A DNA stretch of 64,000 nt. Source: Dethiosulfatarculus sandiegensis (lineage in GTDB: Bacteria; Desulfobacterota; Desulfarculia; Desulfarculales; Desulfarculaceae). A model generated the notes under the pieces. It saw nothing but the letters and a program-made list of their open reading frames with translations, did no database searches and was not told the DNA's origin. The stretch covers positions 1 through 64,000 of the forward strand of contig NZ_AZAC01000003.1 in the NCBI RefSeq assembly GCF_000931935.2, written 5' to 3'. Within the stretch, counting starts at the first letter, position 1. The number at the start of each line of letters is the position of its first letter. Positions 1 through 9,581 of this stretch are shown piece after piece. Made by a program: the position numbers and the translations under genes.

Positions 1-435
1 AAACAGGCCCACAGCCAGGGCCCCTAAAAAGCTGCAATAGATGCCTACCTGGGCGGCCGCGCCAAGCAGAAATGCCCTGGGATTGGCTATCAGCGGGCTG
101 AAGTCCGTGAGCGCGCCGATGCCAAAGAAAATGAACTGGGGCAGTATGGTCCAGGTGTAGAGGCCGTATTTCAGGATGATGCCCAAAACTCCGGCCATGC
201 CGTCGGCCATGCCCGGAGCGGGTTGGGTGGTGAGCCCCGCCAGGGGCAGGTTGGCGAGAATCATGCCGGTTCCGATGGGCAGAAGCTCGTATGGCTCCCA
301 CTCCTTTAAAATGGCCAGCGCCACAAAGCCGAGTCCCACCAGGATCATGATCACATGGGCCAGGTCCAGGTTGGCAAACCCCACCTGCACGTTCAATATT
401 TTAAGCACGCCTTCGTGATAGCTGATGAAGTTCAT
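1..435 (-). CDS. Na+-translocating decarboxylase beta subunit (partial)
   Basis: This is the first 145 codons of an integral-membrane beta subunit of the oxaloacetate/methylmalonyl-CoA/glutaconyl-CoA decarboxylase family; the gene runs off the left edge. The beta subunit decarboxylates carboxybiotin and exports Na+. The visible part has several hydrophobic helices and the family-typical stretch FFGIGALTDFSPLIANP near residues 109-125, which contains the conserved Asp region of the Na+ path. The ATG overlaps the stop of the upstream small subunit (ATGA), so the two are translationally coupled. The carboxyltransferase and biotin subunits are not in view, so the substrate (oxaloacetate, methylmalonyl-CoA or glutaconyl-CoA) cannot be decided. 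Confidence 0.88.
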   Translation of the reverse strand, partial: MNFISYHEGVLKILNVQVGFANLDLAHVIMILVGLGFVALAILKEWEPYELLPIGTGMILANLPLAGLTTQPAPGMADGMAGVLGIILKYGLYTWTILPQFIFFGIGALTDFSPLIANPRAFLLGAAAQVGIYCSFLGALAVGLF

Positions 436-602
436 GATTCGGCCTCCTCGGTCTTGGCCTTTTCTTTTTTACGCTTTTCATATCCCTGAACCAGCTTGCC
501 CATGAAATGGGTGGACAATGCCAGCAGGGTCATAATGACAAAAACCGCAACCACTCCACCCAGAACGATCTGGAATGCATGGCCCCAATTTACCGGTTCC
601 AT
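432..602 (-). CDS. small OadG-like gamma subunit of Na+-pumping decarboxylase
   Basis: A 56-residue protein with one N-terminal membrane helix (about residues 11-32) followed by a charged Lys/Glu-rich tail (YEKRKKEKAKTEEAE). That architecture and its position directly before the beta subunit are typical of OadG/MmdD-type gamma subunits, which anchor and assemble the decarboxylase. The ATG is preceded by an AGGGAGGG ribosome site. Its stop overlaps the beta start. Sequence similarity in such short proteins is weak, so the call rests mainly on size, topology and context. Confidence 0.72.
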   Translation of the reverse strand: MEPVNWGHAFQIVLGGVVAVFVIMTLLALSTHFMGKLVQGYEKRKKEKAKTEEAES

Positions 603-658
603 AGATATAACCCTCCCTGAGAATTATGCGGGGTTTAAGCCAACCCCGTTGTCTTAGC

Positions 659-687
659 TATATATTAGCTATAAAGTGACCTCCCAA
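659..687 (-). promoter_or_regulatory. candidate sigma-70 promoter for the decarboxylase genes
   Basis: On the minus strand TTGGGA (687-682) and TATATA (664-659) are 17 bp apart, 57 bp upstream of the gamma-subunit ATG. Each hexamer matches consensus at four of six positions. Position and spacing are good, sequence match is modest. Confidence 0.3.
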
Positions 688-771
688 GTCTAGGGAGGCG
701 GCCCCTTGGTGTCAAGCTAAAAGCCCTGCGTTTAAAAGGTAAACCATAGGGCAAATGGGGGACCCTTGATA

Positions 772-804
772 ACAGAATTTCAGCGAAAACCTAATAAATT
801 CTGT
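772..804. repeat. 9-bp inverted repeat in the 603-1007 intergenic region
   Basis: ACAGAATTT and AAATTCTGT form perfect 9-bp arms around a 15-nt loop, with no T-run. It sits between lepA (which ends at 1008) and the decarboxylase promoter, so an operator or mRNA end structure are both possible. A second weak dyad, CCAGGCA/TGCCTGG, lies near 896-924. I see no gene in 603-1007. Confidence 0.35.
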
Positions 805-1007
805 CATGATCCTTTGACGGGGTTCAGGAGTCCCGCGAAAAGGGGGGCTTTGCCTGGTCCGTGTCTTAAGCGGCGTCGGGTAAACCCGGGGCGTCCAGGC
901 AACCCTTTTAAGGCTGCCTGGCTGGTTCCCCCTGGCCCGGAATAAGGCCCCACAACTTGTTCCGGAGTGTTTAAGGATATAGTTCTGATCGCTTGGCTTT
1001 AAAAGGC

Positions 1008-2816
1008 CTATTCATCAGTATCGCTTTGCAGTACCGCCAAGAAGGCCTTCTGCGGTATGGGCACGTTCCCGACCAACTTCATGCGCTTTTTGCCTGCCTT
1101 TTGTTTTTCCAAAAGTTTTCGTTTCCGGCTGATGTCACCGCCATAGCATTTGGAGGTGACGTCCTTGCGAAAAGCGCCGATGGTGCTGCGGGCTATGATG
1201 GTAGACCCGATAGCCCCCTGTATGGCGATTTTGAACTGTTGCCTGGGTATAGTGTCTCTCAGTTTTTTCACGGCGTGCAAGGCCCTGGGTCTGGCCCGCT
1301 CCTTGTGCACCAGGCTGGAGAGAGCGTCCACCCTTTCGCTGTTAACCAGGATATCGAGCCTGGCCAGATCGGTTCGGCGGTATCCTATAATGTCATAGTC
1401 AAAAGAACCATAACCCTGAGTTACTGTTTTAAGCTTGTCATAAAAATCGTAGATCACCTCTGCCAGGGGCAGCTCAAAGCTTAAATCAACCCTGCCAGGA
1501 GAGGGGTAGGTCATGTTGGAGTTTTCGCCCCGGCGCTCCAGGCAAAGGGTCATCACCGAGCCGATGTAGCGCTCCGGCATCATAATGCTGGCCCTGATAT
1601 AGGGCTCTTCGCAATAGTCAATGGTGGAGGGGTCCGGGTAATAGGACGGGTTCTCAACCTCCATTTTTTCACCGTCATTGGTGTATATGCGGTAACGCAC
1701 GCTGGGAACCGTCAGAATGAGGCTCAAACCAAACTCACGTTCCAGCCTTTCCTGCACCACCTCAAGATGCAACAGCCCCAAAAAGCCGCAACGGAAACCA
1801 AAACCCAATGCGCCGGATGAGTCCTTGGCCGCGGTAAGGGAGGCATCGTTCAGCATCAGTTTGTCGATGGCATCGGCCAGCTCGGGATAATCATCGGTGG
1901 AAACAGGATAGATGGAGGAAAACACCACCGGCTTGATCTCGGTGAAACCGGGCAGGGGCTTGTCGGCCGGTTGTTTCTGATGGGTTATGGTGTCGCCCAC
2001 CTTGGTGTCGGCCACGTTTTTCACGCCTGCTATGACATAACCCACTTCACCGGCCGTTAGTTGAGGCTTGGCTTCCCTTTTCGCGCCAAAGAGCCCTACT
2101 TCCTCCACCTTGTATTCCTGCTCGGTGTGCATGAAGCGGATATGTTCACCCGGCTTCAAGGTTCCTTCCTTGATGCGAATGTAAATAACCGTGCCTCTGT
2201 AGGGATCGTATTGGGCGTCAAAAATGAGAGCCTGAAGCTTCTCGTCACTGTCTCCGACTGGAGGCGGCAGCTCTTTGACAATTGCTTCCAACACAGCCGG
2301 GATGTTGATGTTGTCCTTGGCTGATATGGCGATGGCCTCGTCACCGTCCAGGCCCAGATCTTCGGTTATCTGGCGTCTGGCTTCCTCGACATCGGCGCTC
2401 GGCAGATCTATTTTGTTGATCACCGGGATGATATTGAGGTCGTGCTCCATGGCCAGATAAAGGTTGGCCAGGGTTTGAGCCTCGACTCCCTGGGAGGCGT
2501 CAACCACCAAAAGCACTCCTTCGCAGGAGTTCAGGGCCCGGGAAACTTCATAGGAAAAGTCCACATGCCCGGGAGTGTCGATCAGGTTCAGGTGGTATGT
2601 CTGGCCGTCCTCCGCGGTATAGGGCAGGGTGATGGCCTGGCTTTTTATGGTGATGCCTCTTTCCCTTTCCAGGTAGAGGTTATCCAGAAATTGGTTCTGG
2701 AAATCTCTTTGGCTCACCACGCCACAGATCTGAATCAGCCGGTCGGCAAGGGTGGACTTGCCGTGGTCAATATGGGCAATAATGCTGAAGTTTCTTATAT
2801 GTTCCTGTTTTGGCAC
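1008..2816 (-). CDS. lepA: elongation factor 4 (LepA) GTPase
   Basis: A 602-residue translational GTPase of the usual LepA length, which acts on the ribosome (back-translocation/initiation quality roles). The G1 motif AHIDHGKST is at residues 14-22, DTPGHVDF near 81-88 and NKID near 135-138. EF-G-like domains II, III and V follow, and the LepA-specific C-terminal domain contains CYGGDISRKRKLLEKQKAGK. The start is GTG, with AGGAGG 10 nt upstream at 2826-2831, a rather long spacing. It is transcribed alone; there is no lepB behind it as in enterobacteria. Confidence 0.97.
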   Translation of the reverse strand: MPKQEHIRNFSIIAHIDHGKSTLADRLIQICGVVSQRDFQNQFLDNLYLERERGITIKSQAITLPYTAEDGQTYHLNLIDTPGHVDFSYEVSRALNSCEGVLLVVDASQGVEAQTLANLYLAMEHDLNIIPVINKIDLPSADVEEARRQITEDLGLDGDEAIAISAKDNINIPAVLEAIVKELPPPVGDSDEKLQALIFDAQYDPYRGTVIYIRIKEGTLKPGEHIRFMHTEQEYKVEEVGLFGAKREAKPQLTAGEVGYVIAGVKNVADTKVGDTITHQKQPADKPLPGFTEIKPVVFSSIYPVSTDDYPELADAIDKLMLNDASLTAAKDSSGALGFGFRCGFLGLLHLEVVQERLEREFGLSLILTVPSVRYRIYTNDGEKMEVENPSYYPDPSTIDYCEEPYIRASIMMPERYIGSVMTLCLERRGENSNMTYPSPGRVDLSFELPLAEVIYDFYDKLKTVTQGYGSFDYDIIGYRRTDLARLDILVNSERVDALSSLVHKERARPRALHAVKKLRDTIPRQQFKIAIQGAIGSTIIARSTIGAFRKDVTSKCYGGDISRKRKLLEKQKAGKKRMKLVGNVPIPQKAFLAVLQSDTDE

Positions 2817-3066
2817 CGAAATGAAGCCTCCTAATAAAACTTTTAGCCGTACTTGCCAAGCCGGAAATGTTTAAATTTATTTCCGGTGGAAGTCCGCCAG
2901 ATAGTGAGCATAACCCGGCGGGTTTCATTCGTCAAATCCCTCTTAACTGCTAACTTTCGCTTGAAATCAATTTGGACCGGGGGCAGCGGGAAAAGGGCCT
3001 GGAACAGGGACTTGCCGCCCGGGCTCCCTTTAACGGAATCTCAAAGGGAGATGTCGCTTGGATATT

Positions 3067-3897
3067 TTACAGCCTAACGGTCAACCCTTCAAAGGCCGCT
3101 TCCACGGAAAGGGATGCCCCTGCCTCGTATCTGGCCTGGTTTACCAGGGCCTCCACCTGATGGTCGGTTCGGTCCGGATCGTGGTGGGTCAATATCAGCC
3201 TGTTTATCTTTGCTTCCTTGGCCAGCTTAACCACGGTCTGCCAATCCGAATGGCCGTAACCCTTACGAAATTCCATGTCCTCGGGCAGGTATTGAGCATC
3301 ATGCACCAACACATCGGCTCCCCGGCAAAAATCAAGGGTGTGTTTATAACTTATGGAACCTGGCTCCACCAGTTCATTATCAGTGATAAAGGCCAGAGAT
3401 TTATTCTGCTCGGTCAGGCGCAACCCCAGACAGCCTTGGGGGTGGTTTAAAAAAGTGGTTTCAGCCTTGAGGCTGCCCAGAGTGAAATCCCGGCTGGAGA
3501 GAAGGGGGCACTTTTCCATGCTCGGGGCTATATCCTCCAGACTTACCGGAAAGTGCCCGGAACCCTGGCTGGAATCAAAGAGTACGGAAAGGCCTTCCAG
3601 GGCTATGTGCCATCCCCCGACCCTGACCTTGACATCTTTGGTGTAAAGGGGGGCGAAAAACGGGAACCCGTTCAGATGGTCCCAATGCAGATGGGTTATG
3701 AACAAAAGAACTTCGTGAGGCAATGGCTCCTGCATCATTTTATTGCCCAAAAGGCGGATGCCGGTGCCTGCATCTATGATAAGGCGCTTGTTCTCTCGGT
3801 TAAGGACTTCCACGCAGGTGGTGTTGCCGCCGTAACGCAGGGTGTCGGCCCCCGGCACGGCCACTGAGCCGCGCGTTCCCCAGAACCTGACGAGCAT
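3067..3897 (-). CDS. MBL-fold metallo-hydrolase
   Basis: A 276-residue metallo-beta-lactamase-fold enzyme. The zinc motif HLHWDH is at residues 69-74, with a further His in FLNHPQG, Asp/His in VHDAQYLPED and a C-terminal LTHHDPDRTD that supplies late metal ligands. The N-terminus RFWGTRGSVAVPG resembles the RNase Z/PhnP-like cyclic phosphodiesterase branch. Cytoplasmic, no signal peptide. Substrate unknown; a phosphodiesterase is the best guess from the family. It stands alone between lepA and a long gene-free stretch. Confidence 0.8.
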   Translation of the reverse strand: MLVRFWGTRGSVAVPGADTLRYGGNTTCVEVLNRENKRLIIDAGTGIRLLGNKMMQEPLPHEVLLFITHLHWDHLNGFPFFAPLYTKDVKVRVGGWHIALEGLSVLFDSSQGSGHFPVSLEDIAPSMEKCPLLSSRDFTLGSLKAETTFLNHPQGCLGLRLTEQNKSLAFITDNELVEPGSISYKHTLDFCRGADVLVHDAQYLPEDMEFRKGYGHSDWQTVVKLAKEAKINRLILTHHDPDRTDHQVEALVNQARYEAGASLSVEAAFEGLTVRL

Positions 3898-4594
3898 CCG
3901 AAGGTTACCTTTCCCTTTTGGCTAGAGGGCCCGAAAGCCTCCCGTCTGAGGTCTTCCTTGAGGGGCCCTTTCAGTTAATAACTTTGAGAGTATCATCACC
4001 CTTAATTAAATTGATCGTCAGCCCCTCTGGCGTCGCTTGGCATCACAAAAAAATCCGGTCGGAGAATTATATCTTTTTTTGTTTCTTTCATTGCCTTGGG
4101 CCGGGGTGTCTTTTTTCTTCCAAGACCAGCTTAAAATAAGATACCGGACCGGATCAATTCTTACCTTTTTTGAAAATCCCGGAAGCCGCGTTTCCAGCCT
4201 GGACTTTGATAATGCTTTTCCCGATTACAGGCCTGAATTCGGTTTTTTTAAAAGAATCTTTTTTTCCGTCCTGAAAGGTGCTCCTGCCGGAAATTGCCTT
4301 TTCTTGTGGGGGCGGTGGTCAAGGCCGCCGGTGCCCAGAATATAAATAAACAAAGCCAAAGGTAAAGGGTTTTTTGAACATAACCACGCCTTTGGTGCAG
4401 GTTTCAGTTATAAAGCATATTGATTGAGTGGGGCTTACGCCATGATAATTTAAACAGTTCGAATACTGGGGCCCTTGGTTCAGGCCTGATGAATTCCGGT
4501 TTGGTTAAGGTCTGTTGCCTGAATGGGAGAAGGTTTGAACTAAAGTAATAGGCGAAAGGCGAGTTGGCGCGGCATAGGGCTTTTGGGGGGGATG
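3898..4594. other. gene-free stretch
   Basis: About 700 bp between the 5' end of the MBL-fold gene and the terminator of the efflux operon. Short open frames on the plus strand (for example 4037-4345) have no ribosome site or recognisable protein sequence. I see no RNA gene or repeat here; it should hold the promoter of the MBL-fold gene. Confidence 0.5.
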
Positions 4595-4636
4595 CCTTAA
4601 GGCCGGTAAACCCTTGCGGGCTTACCGGCCTTAAGG
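4595..4636. terminator. 15-bp perfect hairpin after the RND pump gene
   Basis: CCTTAAGGCCGGTAA (4595-4609) pairs perfectly with 4622-4636 around a 12-nt loop. It starts 1 nt after the stop codon of the minus-strand pump gene. There is no strong U-run, so it may work as an mRNA 3' stabiliser or Rho-assisted end as well as a terminator. Confidence 0.7.
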
Positions 4637-4637
4637 T

Positions 4638-7600
4638 TTATCTTTTCTTTCTGTTTGTAAGGCGTTCGGCCAAAGAGCACAGAACCGGCACCACCACCAG
4701 GGTCAACATGGTGGCCACAGCCAGGCCAAAGATTACGGCTATGGCCATGGAACCCCACCACTGGGCCGACTCTCCGCCAATATCCCACTTGAAATTGGTG
4801 AAGTCGAAACTCACCGCGGTGGCCATGGGCAAAAGCCCCAGTATTGTGGTTATGGCCGTGAGCATCACCGGACGGAAACGAACCAGACCGGCCTTGATAA
4901 GGGCCTGGGTGGCATCCATGCCCCTGTCTTTGAGCTGGTTGAAGTAATCAATCAGCACAATTGCGTTGTTGACCACCACTCCGGCCAGGCTTATCACCCC
5001 AACCCCGGTCATGATCACCCCAAAGGCGGTCCGGGTGATCAACAGCCCCAAGAAAACCCCTATCAATGAAAGCGCCACAGAGGTGAGGATGATAAAGGGG
5101 GTGATCGCCGAGTTGAACTGGGTTACCAACACCAGGAAAATAATGAACAGTGCCGCGATAAAGGCCTTGCTCAAGAACTCGGAGGATTTTTTCTGTTCTT
5201 TTTGCTCACCGGTGAATTTGTAGGAATAGCCCCTTGGCCAATCCATTTTTCTAAGGCGCTGATCTATGCGTCCGATCATGGCGTTGGCATTGACCCCTGA
5301 TACATCGGCTGAAACCACCACCACCCTTTTTTGGTCCAGGCGGTTGATGGCGCCCAGGCCGCTTGAAAGCCTGACCCTGGCCAGGGTGGTCAGGGGGATG
5401 GGCTCGCCGCCCGGGCCCGATACAGTGATGCGGCGCACACTCTCCATGGAGCGACGGTCTTTCTCCGGCAGCCTGGCTATGATGTCGTATTCATCCTTGC
5501 CCTCCCGGTAGACCCCCACCTTGGTCCCGCCGACCGCGCTTTTTACGGTGTAGGCCACGGTATAGGTGTCCAGCCCCATGAGCGCGGTCTTTTCCTTGTC
5601 CACGTTTACCATGATCTCGGGCTTTGACTTCACAAAGTTGTCTTTCAAGTCCACCAGGCCGGGCATGTCCTTAATGGTTTTGCGCACCTTGTGCGCCAAT
5701 TCACCCAACACCCTTATGTCCTTGCCGGTGATCTCGATATTCACCGGCGGTCCGGTGGGCGGCCCTTCTTCTTCCTCTTCCACCCGCACTTCCGCACCCT
5801 TGATCGTATTTAATAGACGGTTTCTAATCTCCACCAGCATCTCGGAGGATGGGCGGGAGCGTTCATGGATTTCCTTGAAGTCAAGTGTGATCCTGCTTAG
5901 ATGGGTGCCGGTTCCGCCCGAGGAAAAGGGGTCTCCTCCCACTGATCCCACCTGACTGATCACATAACGGATGTCGGGATAATCGGCCACGGCCTTTTCA
6001 ACTTGCTTTACAAAGGCGTCGCTGGCTTCGAGGTTGGTGCCTTCAGGGGCCTTTATGGTCACAATGGCCCGTCCAGGCTCCACTTCAGGGAAAAACTCCA
6101 CCCCTTGTCCGAACTGGACATAGGCCCAGCCTGAGCCTATGAGGAGCACAAAGGCCGATAATACAATCAAGAACCTGTGCTTCAGGGACCAGGTCAGAAC
6201 CGCCAGATAGATTCTTTTCAAAAAAGGCAGGTTTTGTTCTGTTTCGTCTTCCAGGCCGCGGCTTTTGGCGGTGGTCTGAAATTTGGCCGAGAGCACCGGG
6301 TTGATAACCAGGGCTACGAACAAGGAAGAGGTGAGCGCAAGTATAAGGGTTTTAGGTAGAAAACCCATGAACTCACCCATGATGCCGGGCCAGAAGAGCA
6401 TGGGGAAAAAGGCCCCCAGGGTGGTTATGGTGGAGGTTATCACCGGCCAGGCCACTTCGTCGGTGCCGTCCCTGGCCGCCTGAAGCCTTGATTTGCCCTC
6501 CTGCATGTGCCTGTAGATGTTTTCCACTATCACAATGCCGTTGTCCACCAGCATGCCCAGGGCCAGAATCAGGGCAAAGAGCACCACCATGTTCAGGGTT
6601 ATGTCCAGGGCCTTTAACAGGGAGAAGGTGATCAGCATGGACATGGGAATCGCCATGGCCACAAAGAGCGAGGACCTGCCGCCGATAAAGATCAAGACCA
6701 CGGCCAGGACCAGAAACAGGCCGCTTAAGATATTGTTTTCCAGGTCGGCTATCATGATGCGCACGTCTTCGGAGGCGTCTGAAGTGAGGTCTATCCTCAA
6801 CGCCGGCGGGAGCTTTTCTTTGAGATCTTTGATCGCCTCTCTCACATCATCCACAATGCGCACTATGTTTTCGCCGCTTCTTTTCTTCACCAAAAGGGTG
6901 ACGGCTTTTTCCCGGTTCAGACGGCTTTTGGTGACCGGGTCCTTGTAATGGTCCTTTATAATGGCCACATCCCTTAGATAAACCGGCTTGCCCCCCCGCA
7001 CAAAGGCCACAATGGAGTTGATCTCCGCCGGATTCTTGTAATCCTCTGGCACCCGAACCAGGTATTTTGCCCGGCCGATATCCATGGACCCGCCGGGCAT
7101 GTTTACGTTGGCGTTTCGCACGGACTGGACCAGGCTGCTGAAGGGCACGTTATAGGCCCCGACCCGGTCCAGGTCAAAGAGCACATGGATTTCCCTTTCC
7201 AGGCCACCTATGATCTCCGCCTCCAGGACTCCGGGTATTGACTCGACCGCGTCTTGGACTTCCTCGGCAAAGACCTTGAGCCTTTTAAGGCTGAAGGGGC
7301 CTGAGAGCACCACCTGTACAATGGGGCGGTCGGAGAAATTCGCTTCCATGATGGTGGGGTCCTGAGGCAGATCGTTCGGCAAGTCCCTTTTGGCCTGATC
7401 CACCTTGTCCCGCACCTTTTGCACGGCATCGTCAATATCAATGGTGGGCAGAAACTTGATGGCGATAAAAGAGAGCCCCTCGGCAGAGACGCTCCTTATA
7501 TCTTCCACGTCTGAAACGCCTTTCAGTTTGCGCTCCAGGGGGATGGTCAAGAGTTTTTCCACATCGGCCGGCGCCACGCCTTCGTATTCCGTGGTCACGA

Positions 7601-7736
7601 ACACATAGGGGATGGTTATGTCGGGCTCGTTTTCCCGGGGCAGGGTCTGATAGCTGAAAAGCCCGGCTGCGATGATGATAAAGATCAGCACTATGACCGC
7701 AACCTGGCGGTTAAGGGCCATGCGATTGATAATCAT
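4638..7736 (-). CDS. RND efflux pump inner-membrane permease
   Basis: A 1032-residue RND permease of AcrB-like length and architecture: TM1, a large periplasmic loop, TM2-6, a second loop, TM7-12. It uses the proton gradient to export substrates through a tripartite complex. In TM4 the proton-relay motif reads GMLVDNGIVIVEN, so the second Asp of the AcrB pair is Asn; many RND branches outside AcrB/MexB show this. It lies 108 nt after its fusion protein in a TetR-controlled unit, with no OMF of its own; the OMF gene at 10851 is a plausible partner. Substrate unknown (drugs, bile-like compounds or lipids are typical). Confidence 0.93.
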   Translation of the reverse strand: MIINRMALNRQVAVIVLIFIIIAAGLFSYQTLPRENEPDITIPYVFVTTEYEGVAPADVEKLLTIPLERKLKGVSDVEDIRSVSAEGLSFIAIKFLPTIDIDDAVQKVRDKVDQAKRDLPNDLPQDPTIMEANFSDRPIVQVVLSGPFSLKRLKVFAEEVQDAVESIPGVLEAEIIGGLEREIHVLFDLDRVGAYNVPFSSLVQSVRNANVNMPGGSMDIGRAKYLVRVPEDYKNPAEINSIVAFVRGGKPVYLRDVAIIKDHYKDPVTKSRLNREKAVTLLVKKRSGENIVRIVDDVREAIKDLKEKLPPALRIDLTSDASEDVRIMIADLENNILSGLFLVLAVVLIFIGGRSSLFVAMAIPMSMLITFSLLKALDITLNMVVLFALILALGMLVDNGIVIVENIYRHMQEGKSRLQAARDGTDEVAWPVITSTITTLGAFFPMLFWPGIMGEFMGFLPKTLILALTSSLFVALVINPVLSAKFQTTAKSRGLEDETEQNLPFLKRIYLAVLTWSLKHRFLIVLSAFVLLIGSGWAYVQFGQGVEFFPEVEPGRAIVTIKAPEGTNLEASDAFVKQVEKAVADYPDIRYVISQVGSVGGDPFSSGGTGTHLSRITLDFKEIHERSRPSSEMLVEIRNRLLNTIKGAEVRVEEEEEGPPTGPPVNIEITGKDIRVLGELAHKVRKTIKDMPGLVDLKDNFVKSKPEIMVNVDKEKTALMGLDTYTVAYTVKSAVGGTKVGVYREGKDEYDIIARLPEKDRRSMESVRRITVSGPGGEPIPLTTLARVRLSSGLGAINRLDQKRVVVVSADVSGVNANAMIGRIDQRLRKMDWPRGYSYKFTGEQKEQKKSSEFLSKAFIAALFIIFLVLVTQFNSAITPFIILTSVALSLIGVFLGLLITRTAFGVIMTGVGVISLAGVVVNNAIVLIDYFNQLKDRGMDATQALIKAGLVRFRPVMLTAITTILGLLPMATAVSFDFTNFKWDIGGESAQWWGSMAIAVIFGLAVATMLTLVVVPVLCSLAERLTNRKKR

Positions 7737-7844
7737 GTTTAAAATTCCCGTTCAAAAAAGCTTTTCACGCCAGAAGCGGAATTACCGGCACAATAAAAAT
7801 GGATATTCAGTTTCTTGAGCTTTTCCAAAATGCCAAGGCAGTTG

Positions 7845-8897
7845 TCACTGAACTGTAACCGCCATGCCTTGCTCAACTTCGTTTTGGCCGCTGATTATCA
7901 GGTTTTCTCCGGGGTTGATTCCCTTGGTGATCTGGATGCGATCTTGCCCGATAACCCCGATCTCAATGGCCCTGGCCTGGGCCACCCCGTCTTTTTCCAC
8001 AAAGATCACCCGCTCGCCGCCCTTATCCAGAACCGCGAACATGGGTATGGCAAGGGCGTCTTTGATGAAACGACGCTCCAAGGAGGCCCTGGCAATCATG
8101 CCGGGCCTTATGGCCCGATCTTTATTCTCCACCAACACCCTCACCCTGAAGGTCTTGGTGGCCGGGTCGGCCTTGAAAGCCACGAACTCCACCTTGCCCA
8201 TCCATTTGCGTTCCGGGTAGGCGTCTATGGTGATCAGGGCGGGTTCGCCCGGCTGGATAAAACGCACATCCAGTTCCGGCACATTCAGGTTGATCTTGAC
8301 CTTTTCGAGATCCACTATGTCTGCCACAGGGTCCCCCCTGCCCACAAACTCCCCCTGATCCACATAGAGATGGTTGACCCTGCCTTTGAGCGGGGATTTG
8401 ATGCGCCCCTGTTCATAGCGGACCCTGGCTTCAACCAGGGCCTGTTTGGCTACCAGGCGCTCGGTGAGGATCCGGTCCAGGTCCTCCTGGGGTATGGCCT
8501 TTTTTTTGTGCAGAAGTTCTCTTCTTTTGGCCAGGTCCTGCTTGAGCTTGTAATCCGCCTGCGCCCTTTGCAGAACCGTCTGCAGGGCCTTGACATCGAC
8601 CTTGGCTATTAATTGGTCTTTTTCTACAGAATCACCCTCGGAAGGGCCGATCCATTCCACTGTGCCGTCTGTCTCGGCCGCCAGACGGACATCATTGATG
8701 GCCTCTGTGCCGCCGGGTAGGGTCAGTATGTCCCGCATAGGGGCGGGATTGATCTTCATTACACTGACCTTAACCGCCCTGGTTTTGACCTCAGATGCCC
8801 GGGCCTCTGCCTCGTTTGGCTTTTCCTTGCATCCGGAAGCGGCAAAGGCGGCCAGTACAAGGACAAGGCAGGCAACCTTCTTAAAATTTAAAATCAT
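7845..8897 (-). CDS. RND periplasmic adaptor (membrane fusion) lipoprotein
   Basis: A 350-residue HlyD/AcrA-type adaptor that bridges the RND permease to an outer-membrane channel. It starts with a lipoprotein signal (hydrophobic core, then AASGC at about residues 19-23). The biotinyl-lipoyl half motifs AETDGTVEWIGPSEGDSV and GRIKSPLKGRVNHLYVDQGE flank a short helical hairpin (about residues 105-155), followed by beta-barrel and membrane-proximal domains. The ATG lies 2 nt after the TetR gene's stop, so it is cotranscribed and probably coupled. Confidence 0.93.
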   Translation of the reverse strand: MILNFKKVACLVLVLAAFAASGCKEKPNEAEARASEVKTRAVKVSVMKINPAPMRDILTLPGGTEAINDVRLAAETDGTVEWIGPSEGDSVEKDQLIAKVDVKALQTVLQRAQADYKLKQDLAKRRELLHKKKAIPQEDLDRILTERLVAKQALVEARVRYEQGRIKSPLKGRVNHLYVDQGEFVGRGDPVADIVDLEKVKINLNVPELDVRFIQPGEPALITIDAYPERKWMGKVEFVAFKADPATKTFRVRVLVENKDRAIRPGMIARASLERRFIKDALAIPMFAVLDKGGERVIFVEKDGVAQARAIEIGVIGQDRIQITKGINPGENLIISGQNEVEQGMAVTVQ

Positions 8898-8899
8898 TT

Positions 8900-9526
8900 T
8901 CAGCTCCTATGTGGGTCGGCGGAAAGACCCTGTATCAAAGTCGTGATGTAGTGGTTTGAGATCTTAGTGGGGTCCATTTCCGGCTTGAACCAGGCCTGGA
9001 GAAATATTCCGTCCAAGGCCCCGATAACCCCAGCTGAAACTGCTTCCGGGTCCAAGTCTTCTTTCAACTCGCCCCTCTTCATGCCGATTTCAATAACCTT
9101 GAGGATTACTTCACGGTAGGTCTGGTAAATATCGGCAAATGCCTGTTTAAGCTGATCTTTTACCTCAGAAGATGCGGTTGCTGCCCAGAATTCCATTATA
9201 AGTTGGTAATGCACATCCATATCGACCAGGGAAGCCACCCAACCCTGGATCAGGTTTGAAAGATTTTCCTGAGCGGATTTTCCGTTTAAGGCAAAGCCGT
9301 CGGCAGTGACCTGGTAGCGGGTTTTGAGCCATCCAAACACAGCCATGAATAGATCTGACTTGCTGGTAAAGTATTCATATAAGGTGCTTTTGCCCATATC
9401 AGCTTTTTGCGCTATGTCGTTCATGCGGGTTAAGCGGTAGCCCTTTTGGCTGAAAACCAGGGCGGCGGACTCCAGAATCTGTTCGCGTTTTTTATCTCTT
9501 GTATTTTCCGTTTGTGTCTCTTGCAT
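8900..9526 (-). CDS. TetR/AcrR-family transcriptional repressor
   Basis: A 208-residue TetR-family regulator. The helix-turn-helix is in the N-terminus, ending in the signature KADMGKSTLYEYFTSKSDLF at about residues 43-62; the rest is an all-helical ligand domain. It is the first gene of the minus-strand efflux unit, and a TetR-type palindrome overlaps the predicted start site of its promoter. This indicates autorepression together with repression of the adaptor and pump until a substrate binds. Ligand unknown. Confidence 0.93.
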   Translation of the reverse strand: MQETQTENTRDKKREQILESAALVFSQKGYRLTRMNDIAQKADMGKSTLYEYFTSKSDLFMAVFGWLKTRYQVTADGFALNGKSAQENLSNLIQGWVASLVDMDVHYQLIMEFWAATASSEVKDQLKQAFADIYQTYREVILKVIEIGMKRGELKEDLDPEAVSAGVIGALDGIFLQAWFKPEMDPTKISNHYITTLIQGLSADPHRS

Positions 9527-9553
9527 AAGCTGAGATTCTCCGTTTCAGGCGTT

Positions 9554-9573
9554 CCGACCGACCAGTCGGTCGG
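9554..9573. promoter_or_regulatory. TetR-family operator palindrome
   Basis: CCGACCGAC-CA-GTCGGTCGG, two perfect 9-bp arms. It contains the ACCGACCAGTCGGT-like core seen at many TetR/AcrR operators. It lies 28-47 bp upstream of the TetR gene's ATG and just downstream of the predicted -10 element. Confidence 0.8.
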
Positions 9574-9581
9574 GTATCTTG

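Noticed and set aside
4037..4345. 102-codon plus-strand frame between MBL-fold and pump genes
   Set aside because: No ribosome site and no recognisable protein; high Phe/Ser/Pro content from T-runs.
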